The notes beneath the pieces are model-generated. The model was not told the DNA's origin and ran no database searches. It was given only the letters and a program-made list of their open reading frames with translations. From positions 1 through 39,095 of the IMG/VR virus record IMGVR_UViG_3300046691_000215: a stretch of DNA of 39,095 nt; one strand, written 5' to 3'. A program made the translations under genes and the position numbers. The stretch comes from a virus. The stretch's first letter is position 1. The number at the start of each line of letters is the position of its first letter. Below, one piece after another: positions 16,429 to 25,363 of the stretch.

Positions 16429-17063
16429 TTATGCCCATGTCTCCATGGCCTGTTCCAGCGTCAGTGGCTGTTCCGAATCGTGCGGCATGAAGTCGTAGAT
16501 TTTGTAACCGCCCTTCGCGCTCTTGGAGTTGGCATAGAGCGCCGCCAACATCGCCGTTCCTCGCTCTATGCGCATGCCCCAGTTGAGTGAGCCTCGCTTT
16601 TCGCGATACCTCACCCAACTGCGGAACTCGGCAAGACTCAGGCGCTCTTTGGCTTCCGCGATCGTGGCGCCGATCGAGATCGCAATTTCGTGCCAGAGCT
16701 CGTCGGCGTCGGAGAGCTCGTCATCTTTCCCAATTGGTTCACCTCACCAATCACGGTGAGTAAAGCCATGGACAGGTTGCCATCGAGCGCGCCGCGATCC
16801 GGGTCGGCAGCGCCAGTGATGTCGCCAACGGTGAACACCGGGTTCCCCGCCTCGTCGCAGATGCTTACGGCGATTCGCCCGGCCACCCCGTCCTGCTTTC
16901 CGACGCCGGACATCAGATCACTCACCGCCGATTGATAGCCCAGCGGCCGCACGAACACAGTGGCGGTATGCTCGGTATCACCCTGCTTCCAGGTGATCTC
17001 TTTCTTAACTGGACGGCCCGTGAACGAGCCCCGCTTCATCAGAGATTGAATACTCAGCTGCAT
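16429..17063 (-). CDS. Tail assembly chaperone GT fusion (by -1 frameshift)
   Basis: In lambda-like phages a few percent of ribosomes translating G slip back one base and make GT. The T part recruits the tail tube protein to the tape measure. Here the frame-0 gene reaches TTG-GGA-AAG (slippery heptamer GGGAAAG, 16731-16725). A -1 shift opens a 98-residue extension beginning DDELSDADELWHEIAISIG. It contains LAEFRSWVRYREKRGSLNWG and ERGTAMLAALYAN, the hallmark of T domains, and stops at 16429. The product would be about 211 residues. The interval given covers the fused product; the coding frame changes at 16725. Confidence 0.85.
16638..17063 (-). CDS. Tail assembly chaperone G-like
   Basis: The frame-0 product of 141 residues, ATG 17063 with AAGGA upstream. 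It is a soluble chaperone that coats the tape measure during tail assembly and is absent from the mature virion. The opening MQLSIQSLMKRGSFTGRPVK and the downstream VSICDEAGNPVFTVGDI are beta-rich. The C-terminal 28 residues after the slippery site are Ser/Thr/Arg-rich and are simply what the frame encodes when no shift occurs. It sits between tail tube and tape measure. Confidence 0.85.
   Translation of the reverse strand: MQLSIQSLMKRGSFTGRPVKKEITWKQGDTEHTATVFVRPLGYQSAVSDLMSGVGKQDGVAGRIAVSICDEAGNPVFTVGDITGAADPDRGALDGNLSMALLTVIGEVNQLGKMTSSPTPTSSGTKLRSRSAPRSRKPKSA
16725..16731 (-). promoter_or_regulatory. Programmed -1 ribosomal frameshift site GGGAAAG
   Basis: Read on the minus strand, G-GGA-AAG in frame 0 is the same heptamer used for lambda G/GT. 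It lies where the two overlapping frames encode G and T domains, with both frames open on either side. Confidence 0.85.
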
Positions 17064-17072
17064 GGTCGATCC

Positions 17073-17573
17073 TTACGGAGTGGTGGTTTTGCGAATCCAG
17101 GCGGAACCGCCCGAGCGCTGGATGGTGGCCGCGGTGGTCACCACGGTGTTGGCTGCAAAGTCGAACGGGAAGTCAGAGACATAGCCATCGAAGATGAACC
17201 AGGTGCGAGCCGTCGGCAGCTCGAAATCATCGCCCTCGGTGTTGAGGGTCGGAGCAATGCCTTTGCCGTCAGACCAGCCAACTGCCCAAGAAACGTTTTC
17301 GACGCTGTCATCTTCCGACAGCTGATGCAGCCGAACATGGGACGCGTTGCGAGGATCGGCGTTGAGGGTCAAAGACGCCTGTCCCGGCGTGCGGAGACCA
17401 CGCATGTAGCTGCGCACGGTTTGACTGAGGCAGGTAGTTTCGATCTGGTCAGCTGGGTTACCGCCGGGGCTGAATGCAGTAGCACACTCGATCTCAACGA
17501 TCTCAAGAATTGCTGGGTTAGCAACGGAAGGTACCAGTGCATATACCTGGGTGCCTTGGGTAAGCATCGACAT
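17073..17573 (-). CDS. Major tail tube protein
   Basis: A 166-residue protein forming the hexameric rings of the tail tube. ATG 17573 is selected by GGAG about 8 bases upstream; an upstream ATG at 17597 lacks a site and overlaps the terminator. It begins [20 protein letters not shown] and contains [19 protein letters not shown] and [10 protein letters not shown], typical of the lambda V/phage tail tube group. The protein is beta-rich. An intrinsic terminator immediately upstream suggests that this abundant protein is read only by antiterminated polymerase, or also has its own transcript. Confidence 0.87.
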   Translation of the reverse strand: MSMLTQGTQVYALVPSVANPAILEIVEIECATAFSPGGNPADQIETTCLSQTVRSYMRGLRTPGQASLTLNADPRNASHVRLHQLSEDDSVENVSWAVGWSDGKGIAPTLNTEGDDFELPTARTWFIFDGYVSDFPFDFAANTVVTTAATIQRSGGSAWIRKTTTP

Positions 17574-17597
17574 GGCTCTCTCCAAAATGTCGGGCAT

Positions 17598-17619
17598 AAA
17601 AAAACCCGCACTTGGCGGG
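17598..17619 (-). terminator. Intrinsic terminator before the tail tube gene
   Basis: On the minus strand CCCGC and GCGGG pair around CAAGT and are followed by about 7 U residues. It stands between the DUF3168-type gene and the tail tube gene, inside the late operon. Late transcription must read through it, consistent with Q-type antitermination. Confidence 0.75.
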
Positions 17620-17636
17620 CCGGGTTCGGGGATTTG

Positions 17637-18008
17637 CTATCTGGGTACAAGCCAGTCGACGTCGAAGCTCGACCGATAACTCTTTGTGACAGGGTCTTTC
17701 GATTCTCCGCCCCAGCGCGTGATGTAGGCTGAGAGCTCAATGGCGGCGGTGATGGCAGAGGTAACCGCTCGGGCCGAACTAGCCGTGGCGGCATAAACAT
17801 CTACCTGCAGCGTGTATCCATCGAGATCAGGACGACCAGAGAGAAAGTTTTCAGGGCTGCCGTTTATCATCTGCCAAACCGCATATGGCTTAGCCGCACC
17901 CTCCGGCGCCTCACCAAACGGATACAACCTGGTGGGCAGGGCCCCAAGCAAGGCGGTGACCTGAGAGTTCGCGGCGCATACCGCAAAGATTGGTGCTGCT
18001 GCCATCAT
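17637..18008 (-). CDS. DUF3168-type tail completion protein
   Basis: A 123-residue protein; its ATG at 18008 (or 18005) overlaps the stop of the HK97 gp10-like gene. The opening APIFAVCAANSQVTALLG, followed by RLYPFGEAPEGAAKPYAVWQ and DGYTLQVDVYA, is characteristic of DUF3168. That family is the HK97/lambda gpU-like terminator placed between the head connector genes and the tail tube. It probably caps the tail tube so that the head can join. Confidence 0.85.
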   Translation of the reverse strand: MMAAAPIFAVCAANSQVTALLGALPTRLYPFGEAPEGAAKPYAVWQMINGSPENFLSGRPDLDGYTLQVDVYAATASSARAVTSAITAAIELSAYITRWGGESKDPVTKSYRSSFDVDWLVPR

Positions 18009-18493
18009 GCACCCCCTCTCGATTTCGCTTCGCGCCTAATAGCGCGATCAATGGTCTTTTCGTAGTTTGTGATGAAAGCATCAGTTGCGTCATTGATGCT
18101 GTCGGCAAGCGCGTTCCTCATGAACGGATCAGCCGCGATTGTTTCTGTTCCAAACTCCAGCAGGCGCCAATGAGGGGTTGGACTGTTTTGTGACTTTTCG
18201 CCGCCATCCTTGAGCACCGCACCATGCTTAACGCCGATCCGAAAACCAAGATCGCCCGAACTCCGGAACAGCCGGCCGTTCCAGCGAAGGGCGATGTTGT
18301 CTGCAATGGAGCGTCCGGTTTCCGCATCATCTAAGCGCAACGCACCTTCCTTCGCTTTGTCAGCCACCAACTGCGCTGCCTTGCGCAAAGCCGATCGCCC
18401 CCCTTTGCGCTTCATGTCGTAATTGACGGCATTGAGTTTTTCGAGGAGCGAATCGATTCCGATCATGCTGAACTCAACTGTCTCAGCCATCAT
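18005..18493 (-). CDS. HK97 gp10-like neck/tail protein
   Basis: A 162-residue protein, ATGATG start (18493 or 18490) with AAGGGG upstream. Signature features are IDSLLEKLNAVNYDMKRKGG at the start, RKAAQLVADKAKEGA, and HWRLLEFGTETIAADPFMR in the C-terminal half (the EFGT..PA.PF motif of HK97 gp10). It acts at the head-tail junction, between the closure protein and the tail terminator. It overlaps both neighbours, so translation is coupled. Confidence 0.88.
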   Translation of the reverse strand: MMAETVEFSMIGIDSLLEKLNAVNYDMKRKGGRSALRKAAQLVADKAKEGALRLDDAETGRSIADNIALRWNGRLFRSSGDLGFRIGVKHGAVLKDGGEKSQNSPTPHWRLLEFGTETIAADPFMRNALADSINDATDAFITNYEKTIDRAIRREAKSRGGA

Positions 18494-18824
18494 TCAACCC
18501 CTTCGCCACCAGAATCGAGAGGTACTCCAGGCCCGACACCGGATCTGGCATCGGCTGACCCTGGATGTTGTAAACGTCGCCACGGTGGAGAATGCGCATA
18601 ATGGGCAGCACGCCGGCGCGGTAGCGGATCACTATGCGACCAGAGGCTTCGGACTGGCCCGCCTGCGCTGCGATCAAATCGCGAGCGCTGAGCGGTTCAA
18701 CCGAGGCCGGCACCTTCTCCCAGATTGTTTCCCATCCAGGCAACATCTCGCCGGTACCGGGATCTTGGATCAGCCCAGGGGCTTGAAACGTGATCCGGTG
18801 ACGCAATCGGCCGGCTTGCATCAA
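18483..18824 (-). CDS. Head closure protein (phage head-tail joining family)
   Basis: A 113-residue protein with the family opening MMQAGRLRHRITFQAPG and the motif WETIWEKVPASVEPLSARDL. It then ends in the usual VYNIQGQPMPDPVSGLEYLS. Homologues such as SPP1 gp16 and HK97 gp9 close the connector after DNA packaging. It overlaps the upstream connector gene by ATGA and the downstream gp10-like gene by 11 bases. Confidence 0.9.
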   Translation of the reverse strand: MMQAGRLRHRITFQAPGLIQDPGTGEMLPGWETIWEKVPASVEPLSARDLIAAQAGQSEASGRIVIRYRAGVLPIMRILHRGDVYNIQGQPMPDPVSGLEYLSILVAKGLNDG

Positions 18825-19297
18825 ACACCCATCCGGATGCGATATGGCATCAGCAGTGATTTGGAAGCGAGAGGTAGTTCCGTCGCGATGGTTCCGGTCA
18901 CCACCTCTTCACGATTCGCGAACAGATGGCCCAGCTTCAGCAGGCAGGCCGCCGTGATCGCTGCGTTGATGACGATGCCGTACTCGTCCATATCAATGGA
19001 TTCATACATGTCAGCGAGCGCCTGCCTTGCTTGCTCGCGCAGTCGACAGCGGAATTCATAGTTGTCGGGTAGATCAGCAACCGCTATCGCCGCGGCATAA
19101 ACGTCGCGGGCGGCGCGAGTGCGTTGGATAGTTTCCGACTTTGCCGAATTTACAGCGGCCTGATCTACAAAGAACCGTCGCTGAAGGAACTGCTGGGCGG
19201 CTTCTTCGGCAGCATCGAGCTGAGCCTGGACCAGCACCTGGTCTTCCGGCTCTGCCAGCAAATGCTTCATCGCCAGCTCAATGTCGATCACGCTCAT
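18821..19297 (-). CDS. Head-tail connector protein (HK97 gp6-like)
   Basis: A 158-residue helical protein that forms the adaptor ring under the portal. The opening MSVIDIELAMKHLLAEPEDQ and the central helix LVQAQLDAAEEAAQQFLQRRFF are typical. The C-terminal part, EEVVTGTIATELPLASKSLL and PYRI, is the conserved gp6-type tail. It follows the small acidic gene by two bases and overlaps the closure gene. Confidence 0.88.
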   Translation of the reverse strand: MSVIDIELAMKHLLAEPEDQVLVQAQLDAAEEAAQQFLQRRFFVDQAAVNSAKSETIQRTRAARDVYAAAIAVADLPDNYEFRCRLREQARQALADMYESIDMDEYGIVINAAITAACLLKLGHLFANREEVVTGTIATELPLASKSLLMPYRIRMGV

Positions 19298-19299
19298 GC

Positions 19300-19557
19300 T
19301 CAGTCGGCCTTTTTCTTGTCGGTGGTCTTCGCCTTGGTACCAGGCTTGGAATCGGCAACCACACTGGTGGAAGTCATGGGTGTTGGTTCTGCTTCAGAGT
19401 CGGTCAAATCAACCACCGCATCCTCCTTGCCGTCGTCCAGTTCGGCATAACCTTTCTGAAGCAACTGCCGCCCGTGTTGTTCCCCGGTCAGAAAGGAGGT
19501 GCCTTCGACCAGAGTTTTACCTCCGAGGTACAGCGGCTTGAGGGTCTTCAATTTCAT
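19300..19557 (-). CDS. Small head-module protein of unknown function
   Basis: An 85-residue protein. The ATG at 19557 has an ideal GGAGG five bases upstream. The N-terminal 40 residues (KLKTLKPLYLGGKTLVEGTS) look like a small beta barrel. The C-terminal half is acidic, then Thr/Lys-rich, and likely disordered. Proteins of this kind sit between the capsid and connector genes in many D3/HK97-like phages. A head decoration or adaptor function is possible but not shown. Confidence 0.65.
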   Translation of the reverse strand: MKLKTLKPLYLGGKTLVEGTSFLTGEQHGRQLLQKGYAELDDGKEDAVVDLTDSEAEPTPMTSTSVVADSKPGTKAKTTDKKKAD

Positions 19558-19570
19558 GTCGGCCTCCAAA

Positions 19571-19589
19571 GGGCCGCCGCTCGGGCGGC
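19571..19589 (-). terminator. GC-rich hairpin after the capsid gene (attenuator)
   Basis: GGGCCGCC and GGCGGCCC form a very stable stem with a short loop. On the minus strand it is followed by only three U and then the next ribosome-binding site. It would partly stop transcription or protect the 3' end of capsid mRNA, lowering expression of the downstream connector genes relative to capsid. Confidence 0.5.
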
Positions 19590-19598
19590 CCCTCTATA

Positions 19599-20807
19599 TC
19601 AAGGGGTTGGAGTGGCAAAGGTGCCGTAGATGAAGGCTTCCGGACGCTTGACCGCCAGCGCGAGACGTTCCTCGCAACGAATCGAGATCATGTTCTTCTC
19701 GAAGTCATCGGCGTTCTCGGTGGAGATCACCACGTTGGCATCCTCGCGATCGAAGATCTGGGCGCCGGTTTGGAAAGCACCAGTCAAGAACTTGCCGAGA
19801 AACGCCGCCAGTTCCGTGGCCACAACCGGCAGACCCCAGAGTGTAGGTCCGGCGAGGCTCAGCGGATTACCGATGATGTAGCGACCCAGGGTGTCCTTGG
19901 TCAGTTCGATCTTCGCCCAGTCGGTGAAGTGGAGCACGTGCCCGCTGGCTGGCAAGCGTGCCAATTGAGACTGGAGCATGGCCAGGCGCAGCTGGTCGAT
20001 CTGGGTCATCGCATCGGGCTCGAAGGCTGCCGAGTAAGCTTCGGCCTGCGGCACGATCCCGTGCAGGTGCACACCAGTACCGTCGCCGAACAGGATCTCC
20101 GACTCTTCGGCGTATTTCAGGCCGTAGCGCATTTCGGCGTCTATGGTCGACTGCAGCTGAGCGAAGTCATCCAGGATCTGCTTCGAGGCTTTGAACATGT
20201 GCGCGATGGTGGTCACCGGGGTGATCTTGGTATCGAACGCGATGTCGCTGTACGGCTTGGCAGTGTTTTCCGCAACCACGCGGGCCGCATTGGTGAAGCC
20301 GGTCTGCTGCACCCAGAAGATCGCCGGCGAGGAGGTGCGACCAGGTGCGATCAGATCACGGATGAACAAGCGCTGTTTCGGCATCACATCGATGCCTGGC
20401 AGACGCTGAGGCTCGACTACGCCCTCGGCGACACCGGTGCTTAGCAATGCAGCGTTCACCGGGACGCTGACGCGACGGTTACCCTGGATGCTTTTGGCAA
20501 ACTCGGCCAGGGCCTCACTCTTGATGACGGTACCGCCCAGCGTTTCGCGGGGACCCGCGGCAGCCTGAGTGGGGATGCGCGCAAACTCCTGTTCCAGTTC
20601 GCCGAGCTGGGCTTTCAGCTGCTTCTCGGCCTCGGTCAGGCTGTTGAACTTAAGCGCCATCTCGTCGACAGCGGCCTTGGTTTCAGCGGACAGGGTACCG
20701 GCCTTTTTGGCCTCGCCGAGGGCGGATTCGGCTTTGGCGCTGAACTCGCTGGAAGCCTTTTCCAGTTCGGCGCTCATTTTCGCAAGCAGTTGGGCTTGTT
20801 CAGACAT
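19599..20807 (-). CDS. Major capsid protein, HK97 fold
   Basis: A 402-residue capsid protein. Residues 1 to about 100 form a charged coiled coil (MSEQAQLLAKMSAELEKASS onward), matching the delta scaffolding domain removed by the protease. The mature part then has the HK97 blocks: LFIRDLIAPGRTSSPAIFWV, AEESEILFGDGTGVHLHGI, GNPLSLAGPTLWGLPVVAT and SIRCEERLALAVKRPEAFI. Protease, portal and terminase genes follow upstream in standard order. Confidence 0.95.
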   Translation of the reverse strand: MSEQAQLLAKMSAELEKASSEFSAKAESALGEAKKAGTLSAETKAAVDEMALKFNSLTEAEKQLKAQLGELEQEFARIPTQAAAGPRETLGGTVIKSEALAEFAKSIQGNRRVSVPVNAALLSTGVAEGVVEPQRLPGIDVMPKQRLFIRDLIAPGRTSSPAIFWVQQTGFTNAARVVAENTAKPYSDIAFDTKITPVTTIAHMFKASKQILDDFAQLQSTIDAEMRYGLKYAEESEILFGDGTGVHLHGIVPQAEAYSAAFEPDAMTQIDQLRLAMLQSQLARLPASGHVLHFTDWAKIELTKDTLGRYIIGNPLSLAGPTLWGLPVVATELAAFLGKFLTGAFQTGAQIFDREDANVVISTENADDFEKNMISIRCEERLALAVKRPEAFIYGTFATPTP

Positions 20808-20819
20808 GACTCTTTTCCT

Positions 20820-21692
20820 CTATTTGGACGCGGCTGCCGAGAACCGAGCGAGTGCTCGTTCCATGTCGGCTATTGGTTCGGCCAGACTGGCCAGGGTGTC
20901 GGCAGCGTTTTGCGTACCGGAGTCGGCAGCGCAAGGCGTACCGGACTTGATTTCTTGAATAAGGGATCGCCGCTCACTGCGGGGCATACCCTGCTTGGCG
21001 AGCAGCAAATCGAGTTTCCGGGCGGCCACCAGAGCCGCCTGGGCCTTGCCGCCCTCCTTGATCGAATCAGACTCGAGCAGCGAATCGGCGAAACCCTGCT
21101 CAACCGCGGCTGAACCTCCGATCCACGTCTCAGCATCCATGAGGGCCTGCATGGCCTTGAGGTCGCCGCCGGTGCGCGCTGAGTAGATATCGCCCATCGC
21201 TGCATCAAACGGCTCCATCATGTCAGCCACTTCGCGGAACTGATGGCGGTTGCCGGCCGCGATCGTCCAGCCGTTATGAATCATCAGGAAGCCAGAACGC
21301 GCTACCTGAAGATCATCAGCGGCCATGGCGATAATCGACGCAGCTGAGGCGGCCAGGCCCAGCACCTTCACGGTCACATGCCCCTTGTACTCGCGGAGAA
21401 TGTTGTAAATCGCAAGCCCCTCGAACATGTCGCCACCAGGGGAATTCATGTTCACGGTGACGTCCGCTCCGTCCATGCTGCGCAGCGCGGCGGAGATCCG
21501 CTTGGCGGTAACGCCCTCCCCTGACCATGGATCAAAGCCGATCGCATCGAGCATGGATATGGTGTTCTTGGCATCCGCATCGGCAGCCTGAATGGTTGAA
21601 TTCCACCGCTCCATTGCCTGAGGCATCAGATCGAAGGAAACGCCCGCGCACGGGCGACCCACCGGCGCTGCCGGAAGGCTACGAATTGTCAT
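20820..21692 (-). CDS. Capsid maturation protease, ClpP-like (S14)
   Basis: A 290-residue serine protease that trims the capsid delta domain. The substrate-strand motif NMNSPGGDMFEG (residues 81-92) is followed by the nucleophile in VLGLAASAASIIAM (Ser116) and by LMIHNGW (His139). The downstream AETWIGGSAAVEQGFAD is the conserved end of the S14 domain. The C-terminal 70 residues are helical and may interact with capsid. It lies between portal and capsid. Confidence 0.92.
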   Translation of the reverse strand: MTIRSLPAAPVGRPCAGVSFDLMPQAMERWNSTIQAADADAKNTISMLDAIGFDPWSGEGVTAKRISAALRSMDGADVTVNMNSPGGDMFEGLAIYNILREYKGHVTVKVLGLAASAASIIAMAADDLQVARSGFLMIHNGWTIAAGNRHQFREVADMMEPFDAAMGDIYSARTGGDLKAMQALMDAETWIGGSAAVEQGFADSLLESDSIKEGGKAQAALVAARKLDLLLAKQGMPRSERRSLIQEIKSGTPCAADSGTQNAADTLASLAEPIADMERALARFSAAASK

Positions 21693-21695
21693 GGG

Positions 21696-22994
21696 TTATT
21701 CTCCAGAGCTGCCGGGGGAGCGGCCTTTTTCATTTGGGGTGAGCCAGTCGGATAAGGCAGCCCTGACTCGCTCGCCGCTATCCGATCCCTGGCCTAGCTG
21801 TTCAATGGGCAACAGGTTCGATTGCACGGTGTAAACGTCGCCACCGGGGATTGGCGGCAGGTTCTCCAGCCGTCGGACCTCATTTCGACTCATCCAGCCG
21901 TTCTGCAGGCAGATGTTGTAGTAGCTCGCCCGACCCTGGCTGTCGGCACGCAGTAAGCCCTCGACAGCGAATTCTGCAAAATAGCGGTCATCGCGCTCCA
22001 GCAAGCAACGCCCGATCTCCTGCTCGATGTTCTCGAGCAACGGCCGTAGGCAGTTGGTGAGGAACTGAAGGTTCTGGCCTTCAACGCTCGATGCCCAACT
22101 GCTCTGCTTGTCCATGTGGCCTACCATGAACGGAGGCACCCGGAACCAGCGACATACCTCTTCGATGCCGTAGGCTCGGGATTCCAGCATCTGCGCGGCC
22201 TCAGGGTTCATGGTGATGCCTTGGTACTTGAGGCCCGCCTCGGCCACCATGATCTTGCCAGCGTTCTTTGAACCCATGAATGCCTGAAGGCTCGCTCGAA
22301 GCTGCTCTCGCTGCTCCGGCTTGAGGGCGGTGTCGCTACTCAATATCCCTGAAGCCTGCATGCCCTGGGCAAACACCTTAGCAGCGGCTTCTTCAGCGGA
22401 AATGGCGGCACCCATTATCTCTTTGCCAGTGGACACCGGCAGCATCCCGCAAACCCCATCCAGGCCGAAGCCGCGGATATGCATCAGGTCAGCCTCGGGG
22501 ATAACCCTTGGCTTACCATCCAGCGTGTATTTGTACTCCAGGCGGCCTGTGTCCAGACGCTTGACGGTCATCAGTTGGGGCAGAAGTGGATTCAGTGCGA
22601 CGATCCGGTTACCAACCCGCTTCTTCTCGACGAATGCATTACCGCGTAGGCAGATACTGGCCACCACCATCAGCATGAAGCGACCAGGCGTCATCTCTGC
22701 GTTGGGGCGCTTCGTGAGAATGTCGTACAGCGGGTGGCTGGTAGCCGCCGTGCGGCCCCCATCGGCGCCTCGCTCGTAAAGGCGGAGCGGCAGGGTCGAG
22801 ACAGTTTCGGAGAGCAACCGAACGCAGGACCAAACCGCAGACAGCTGCAGGGCCTTGTCCACCGTGACCACCTGGCCGCTCGCAGAAGTCCCGAACCACT
22901 CCTGCCAGAACGCCTTGTCATTCAGGCCCACGGGCACGCCGAGCCAGCTCTGCAGGGCCGACCTGACCCGCCCAGGCTTCTTTTCGCGCGCCAT
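21696..22994 (-). CDS. Portal protein, HK97 family
   Basis: A 432-residue subunit of the dodecameric DNA gate. Its ATG overlaps the stop of the large terminase gene (TAATG). Signatures include VDKALQLSAVWSCVRLLSE near the N-terminus, HPLYDILTKRPNAEMTPGRF, FMLMVVASICLRGNAFVEK and YGIEEVCRWFRVPPFMVGH. The C-terminus, RNEVRRLENLPPIPGGDVYT, is also typical. Length and order are normal. Confidence 0.95.
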   Translation of the reverse strand: MAREKKPGRVRSALQSWLGVPVGLNDKAFWQEWFGTSASGQVVTVDKALQLSAVWSCVRLLSETVSTLPLRLYERGADGGRTAATSHPLYDILTKRPNAEMTPGRFMLMVVASICLRGNAFVEKKRVGNRIVALNPLLPQLMTVKRLDTGRLEYKYTLDGKPRVIPEADLMHIRGFGLDGVCGMLPVSTGKEIMGAAISAEEAAAKVFAQGMQASGILSSDTALKPEQREQLRASLQAFMGSKNAGKIMVAEAGLKYQGITMNPEAAQMLESRAYGIEEVCRWFRVPPFMVGHMDKQSSWASSVEGQNLQFLTNCLRPLLENIEQEIGRCLLERDDRYFAEFAVEGLLRADSQGRASYYNICLQNGWMSRNEVRRLENLPPIPGGDVYTVQSNLLPIEQLGQGSDSGERVRAALSDWLTPNEKGRSPGSSGE

Positions 22995-24718
22995 TAAATG
23001 CCTACCATGATTGGGTTTTCGTAGAAGCCGCTCGTATCAGGCTCACCAGCATTCGCCAGCACCCTACCTACGGCCATAATCAGCGCTACCGCGCCATCGA
23101 TTTTGTTGTCGTCGCCCTGCTTTATCGGCCGGACGACATCGTCGTTGCCCGGCAGAAACTTCCCGATTACGTTGCCGATACACCAAGTCATGACCGGGTT
23201 GCCGTCATGATGGAACCGGCCCGCCGTGATGGCGGCTTCGAGCTCCTTCATGGCGTCCGACATGTTGGTGTAGTTCTGGGTGATGGTGATCGGGTTGAAA
23301 CCTTCGTCGTCGAGGTCGTGGCTCAGGCCAGTAGCACCATGGGGATCTATGGGCGACTCCCGCAGCGGCGCATGGCGATTGGCTTCCTTCGTGTCCTCGA
23401 GGATCTCGCGGTAATCGATTTCGGCGCCGTCGGTGACATCTAGGTGTTTGGAGTTGATCCATGCCTGGAAGCGCTCCGACATGCGCTTGTTATCCGTGTT
23501 GTAGGCCGTGTCATATGGGACCCAGAATTTTGGGCCGACGCTGTAGTAGTGGGTTTTGCCATCGAGGATTCTCCAAAACAGGCGTGCCCTGGAGTTCATG
23601 TCGAGCTTCCTGGCCAAGTCGAACCCAGCATTCCATTCCTGACCGGCGAACTGATCTAGGGTGAGGGTTGTGTCCTCGCAGTCCCGCCAGCTCTCCATGT
23701 TGAAGAATCCGGACTTGGCACTCACCCAGAGATTCAGGTGCTTGGTCTTGAACGTGTTCGTGAAGCGCGCCGAGCGGATCGCCCGGGCCTGTTGGCTCTC
23801 CAGGTACTCCTGAAAAACCGACACCCCATGGTTGGGGTTGGCCTTTGCCAGCATCTTCGGATCGGTCCAGTCGTCGCCCTCGTCAAGCGTCCAGATGAAG
23901 CCGAACAGCTCGTCGTCGGGCACCGTGCCTTCCAGCATCTCAATGACCTGGCGGCGCTTGTCGTAGCACGGGCCCTCAATATCTGCGCCGGCGGTGGTGA
24001 TGATGAACATCAGCGGCTGCCGCCGAGCACCCATGCCGGTGAGCATGGTGTCGTACTGGGCTGAGGTTCGATGCTCATGGTATTCGTCCACGATCGCGCA
24101 GCTGGGTGATGCACCGTCGCCGGGGTCGCCAATTAGCGGCTCGAAGCGGCTGAAGTCGGATGGGATGTTCATGTTCGAGGCGTTGACCTCAATGCCCGCC
24201 GCTTGGACCAGCATCGGCGACTTGGCCACCATCAGCTTGGCCGGGCGGAAAACTTCCCAAGCCTGCTTCTCAGTGGTAGCGCCCGAGTACACCTCGGCAC
24301 CGAACTCGCCGTCGGCCACGAACATGCTGATGCCGACGCCGGCCGCGATCACCGACTTGCCGTTCTTGCGCGGCACTTCCCAATAGCTCTCGCGGAATCG
24401 ACGGTGCCCGCCCTTCTTCTTGACCCAACCAAACGTGACAGCCATGCCGAACAGCTGCCATGGCTCCAGGCTGATCAGTTGCCGCTTGAACGCCCATTCC
24501 CCCTTCGTATGGGGCAGCAGCTGGATCAGCTTCAGCTTCTTCTCTGCCTTGGCCGGGTCGAACTTGAAGCGGTAACCACGCTTGCGGCTAGCGGCAAGGT
24601 CGTCGAAGTGACGCTGGATGGACTGATGAATGTAGCGGCAGGCTGGAACCTTCCCTCGGAGCACCGACCTTCCCCACGCCATCGCCTTGTCGACGTTGGG
24701 GTTTAGGGCTTTGGTCAT
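22994..24718 (-). CDS. Terminase large subunit
   Basis: A 574-residue packaging motor: an N-terminal ATPase and C-terminal RNase H-like nuclease. The Walker A-like loop is VPRKNGKS (to residue 122), and Walker B is [10 protein letters not shown] (207-216). The coupling motif IITTAGA follows. The nuclease half shows [11 protein letters not shown] with a conserved Asp and [20 protein letters not shown] near the end. The stop of the P27-type small subunit gene lies directly before it and the portal start overlaps its end. The HNH gene nearby fits a cos-type packaging system. Confidence 0.95.
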   Translation of the reverse strand: MTKALNPNVDKAMAWGRSVLRGKVPACRYIHQSIQRHFDDLAASRKRGYRFKFDPAKAEKKLKLIQLLPHTKGEWAFKRQLISLEPWQLFGMAVTFGWVKKKGGHRRFRESYWEVPRKNGKSVIAAGVGISMFVADGEFGAEVYSGATTEKQAWEVFRPAKLMVAKSPMLVQAAGIEVNASNMNIPSDFSRFEPLIGDPGDGASPSCAIVDEYHEHRTSAQYDTMLTGMGARRQPLMFIITTAGADIEGPCYDKRRQVIEMLEGTVPDDELFGFIWTLDEGDDWTDPKMLAKANPNHGVSVFQEYLESQQARAIRSARFTNTFKTKHLNLWVSAKSGFFNMESWRDCEDTTLTLDQFAGQEWNAGFDLARKLDMNSRARLFWRILDGKTHYYSVGPKFWVPYDTAYNTDNKRMSERFQAWINSKHLDVTDGAEIDYREILEDTKEANRHAPLRESPIDPHGATGLSHDLDDEGFNPITITQNYTNMSDAMKELEAAITAGRFHHDGNPVMTWCIGNVIGKFLPGNDDVVRPIKQGDDNKIDGAVALIMAVGRVLANAGEPDTSGFYENPIMVGI

Positions 24719-25204
24719 TTATGAGCTCAGTAGTTGGGCAAATTCGTTAGTGGCTTTCTCCTTGTTCCCGCCTATCAGCCTGGTGCGGCTGGCCGGATCA
24801 AGGCCGAGCATCGAGCCGAAGGTGACCATCTGGCGCATGGTTTCGTTGGCAGCGGTAAGTGCAGGATTCTTCATCGGCCCACCGGTGGCCCCGGCGACCA
24901 CGATGCCGTTATCCCGCACCGACTCTTGAGCCATTCGCCAGTTGTCATAGGCGACGCAGAATGCTTCGACGTTGTGCAGGTCGGTGATCGCAACCACGTT
25001 TTCACGCAGCAGCTCCGGCACGACCATGTTCCACATGGTGGCCGCACGCTCGCTCAGCCACTCGGGCGGGTCGATCTCGGTGATCTTGGAAAACTGGGGC
25101 TCGGCCTTATTGAGGGCGCGCTTGCCCGGGTTCCCGGCCAACTCTTTCTTGGCCGTCGGCTTGGGTTTGCGACCACGGCCGGCGACCGTGGCGGTGCCTC
25201 CCAT
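24719..25204 (-). CDS. Terminase small subunit, P27 family
   Basis: A 161-residue DNA-recognition subunit. The basic start (GRGRKPKPTAKKELAGNPGK) is followed by PPEWLSERAATMWNMVVPEL and LTAANETMRQMVTFGSMLGL with DPASRTRL, the P27 signature. It begins directly after the candidate cos region, as expected for a protein that binds near cos. Its stop abuts the large subunit start. Confidence 0.93.
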   Translation of the reverse strand: MGGTATVAGRGRKPKPTAKKELAGNPGKRALNKAEPQFSKITEIDPPEWLSERAATMWNMVVPELLRENVVAITDLHNVEAFCVAYDNWRMAQESVRDNGIVVAGATGGPMKNPALTAANETMRQMVTFGSMLGLDPASRTRLIGGNKEKATNEFAQLLSS

Positions 25205-25363
25205 CGCGCAACTCCTGGATTTTTAATTTCGCGGGTGTGAAAAAACGATTGAGGGCGCGGTCTAGAAATCACAAGCCCCAGACTTTCGACCCTCCCCCTC
25301 CCTTTCGGTGCGAATCGTTCTCATTTTATCGAGTTTCACTGTTTTTTCGGGGTTTTTCTGCTT
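25205..25363. other. Non-coding gap between HNH and small terminase genes, candidate cos
   Basis: A 159-base non-coding stretch with a strongly strand-biased core: on the minus strand a purine tract with GGGAGGGGGAGGG (around 25307-25285), flanked by CGAAAG copies on both sides. AT-rich tracts lie on either side. In phages with HNH plus P27-type terminase, cos lies exactly here. The nick positions cannot be determined by eye. Confidence 0.5.
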
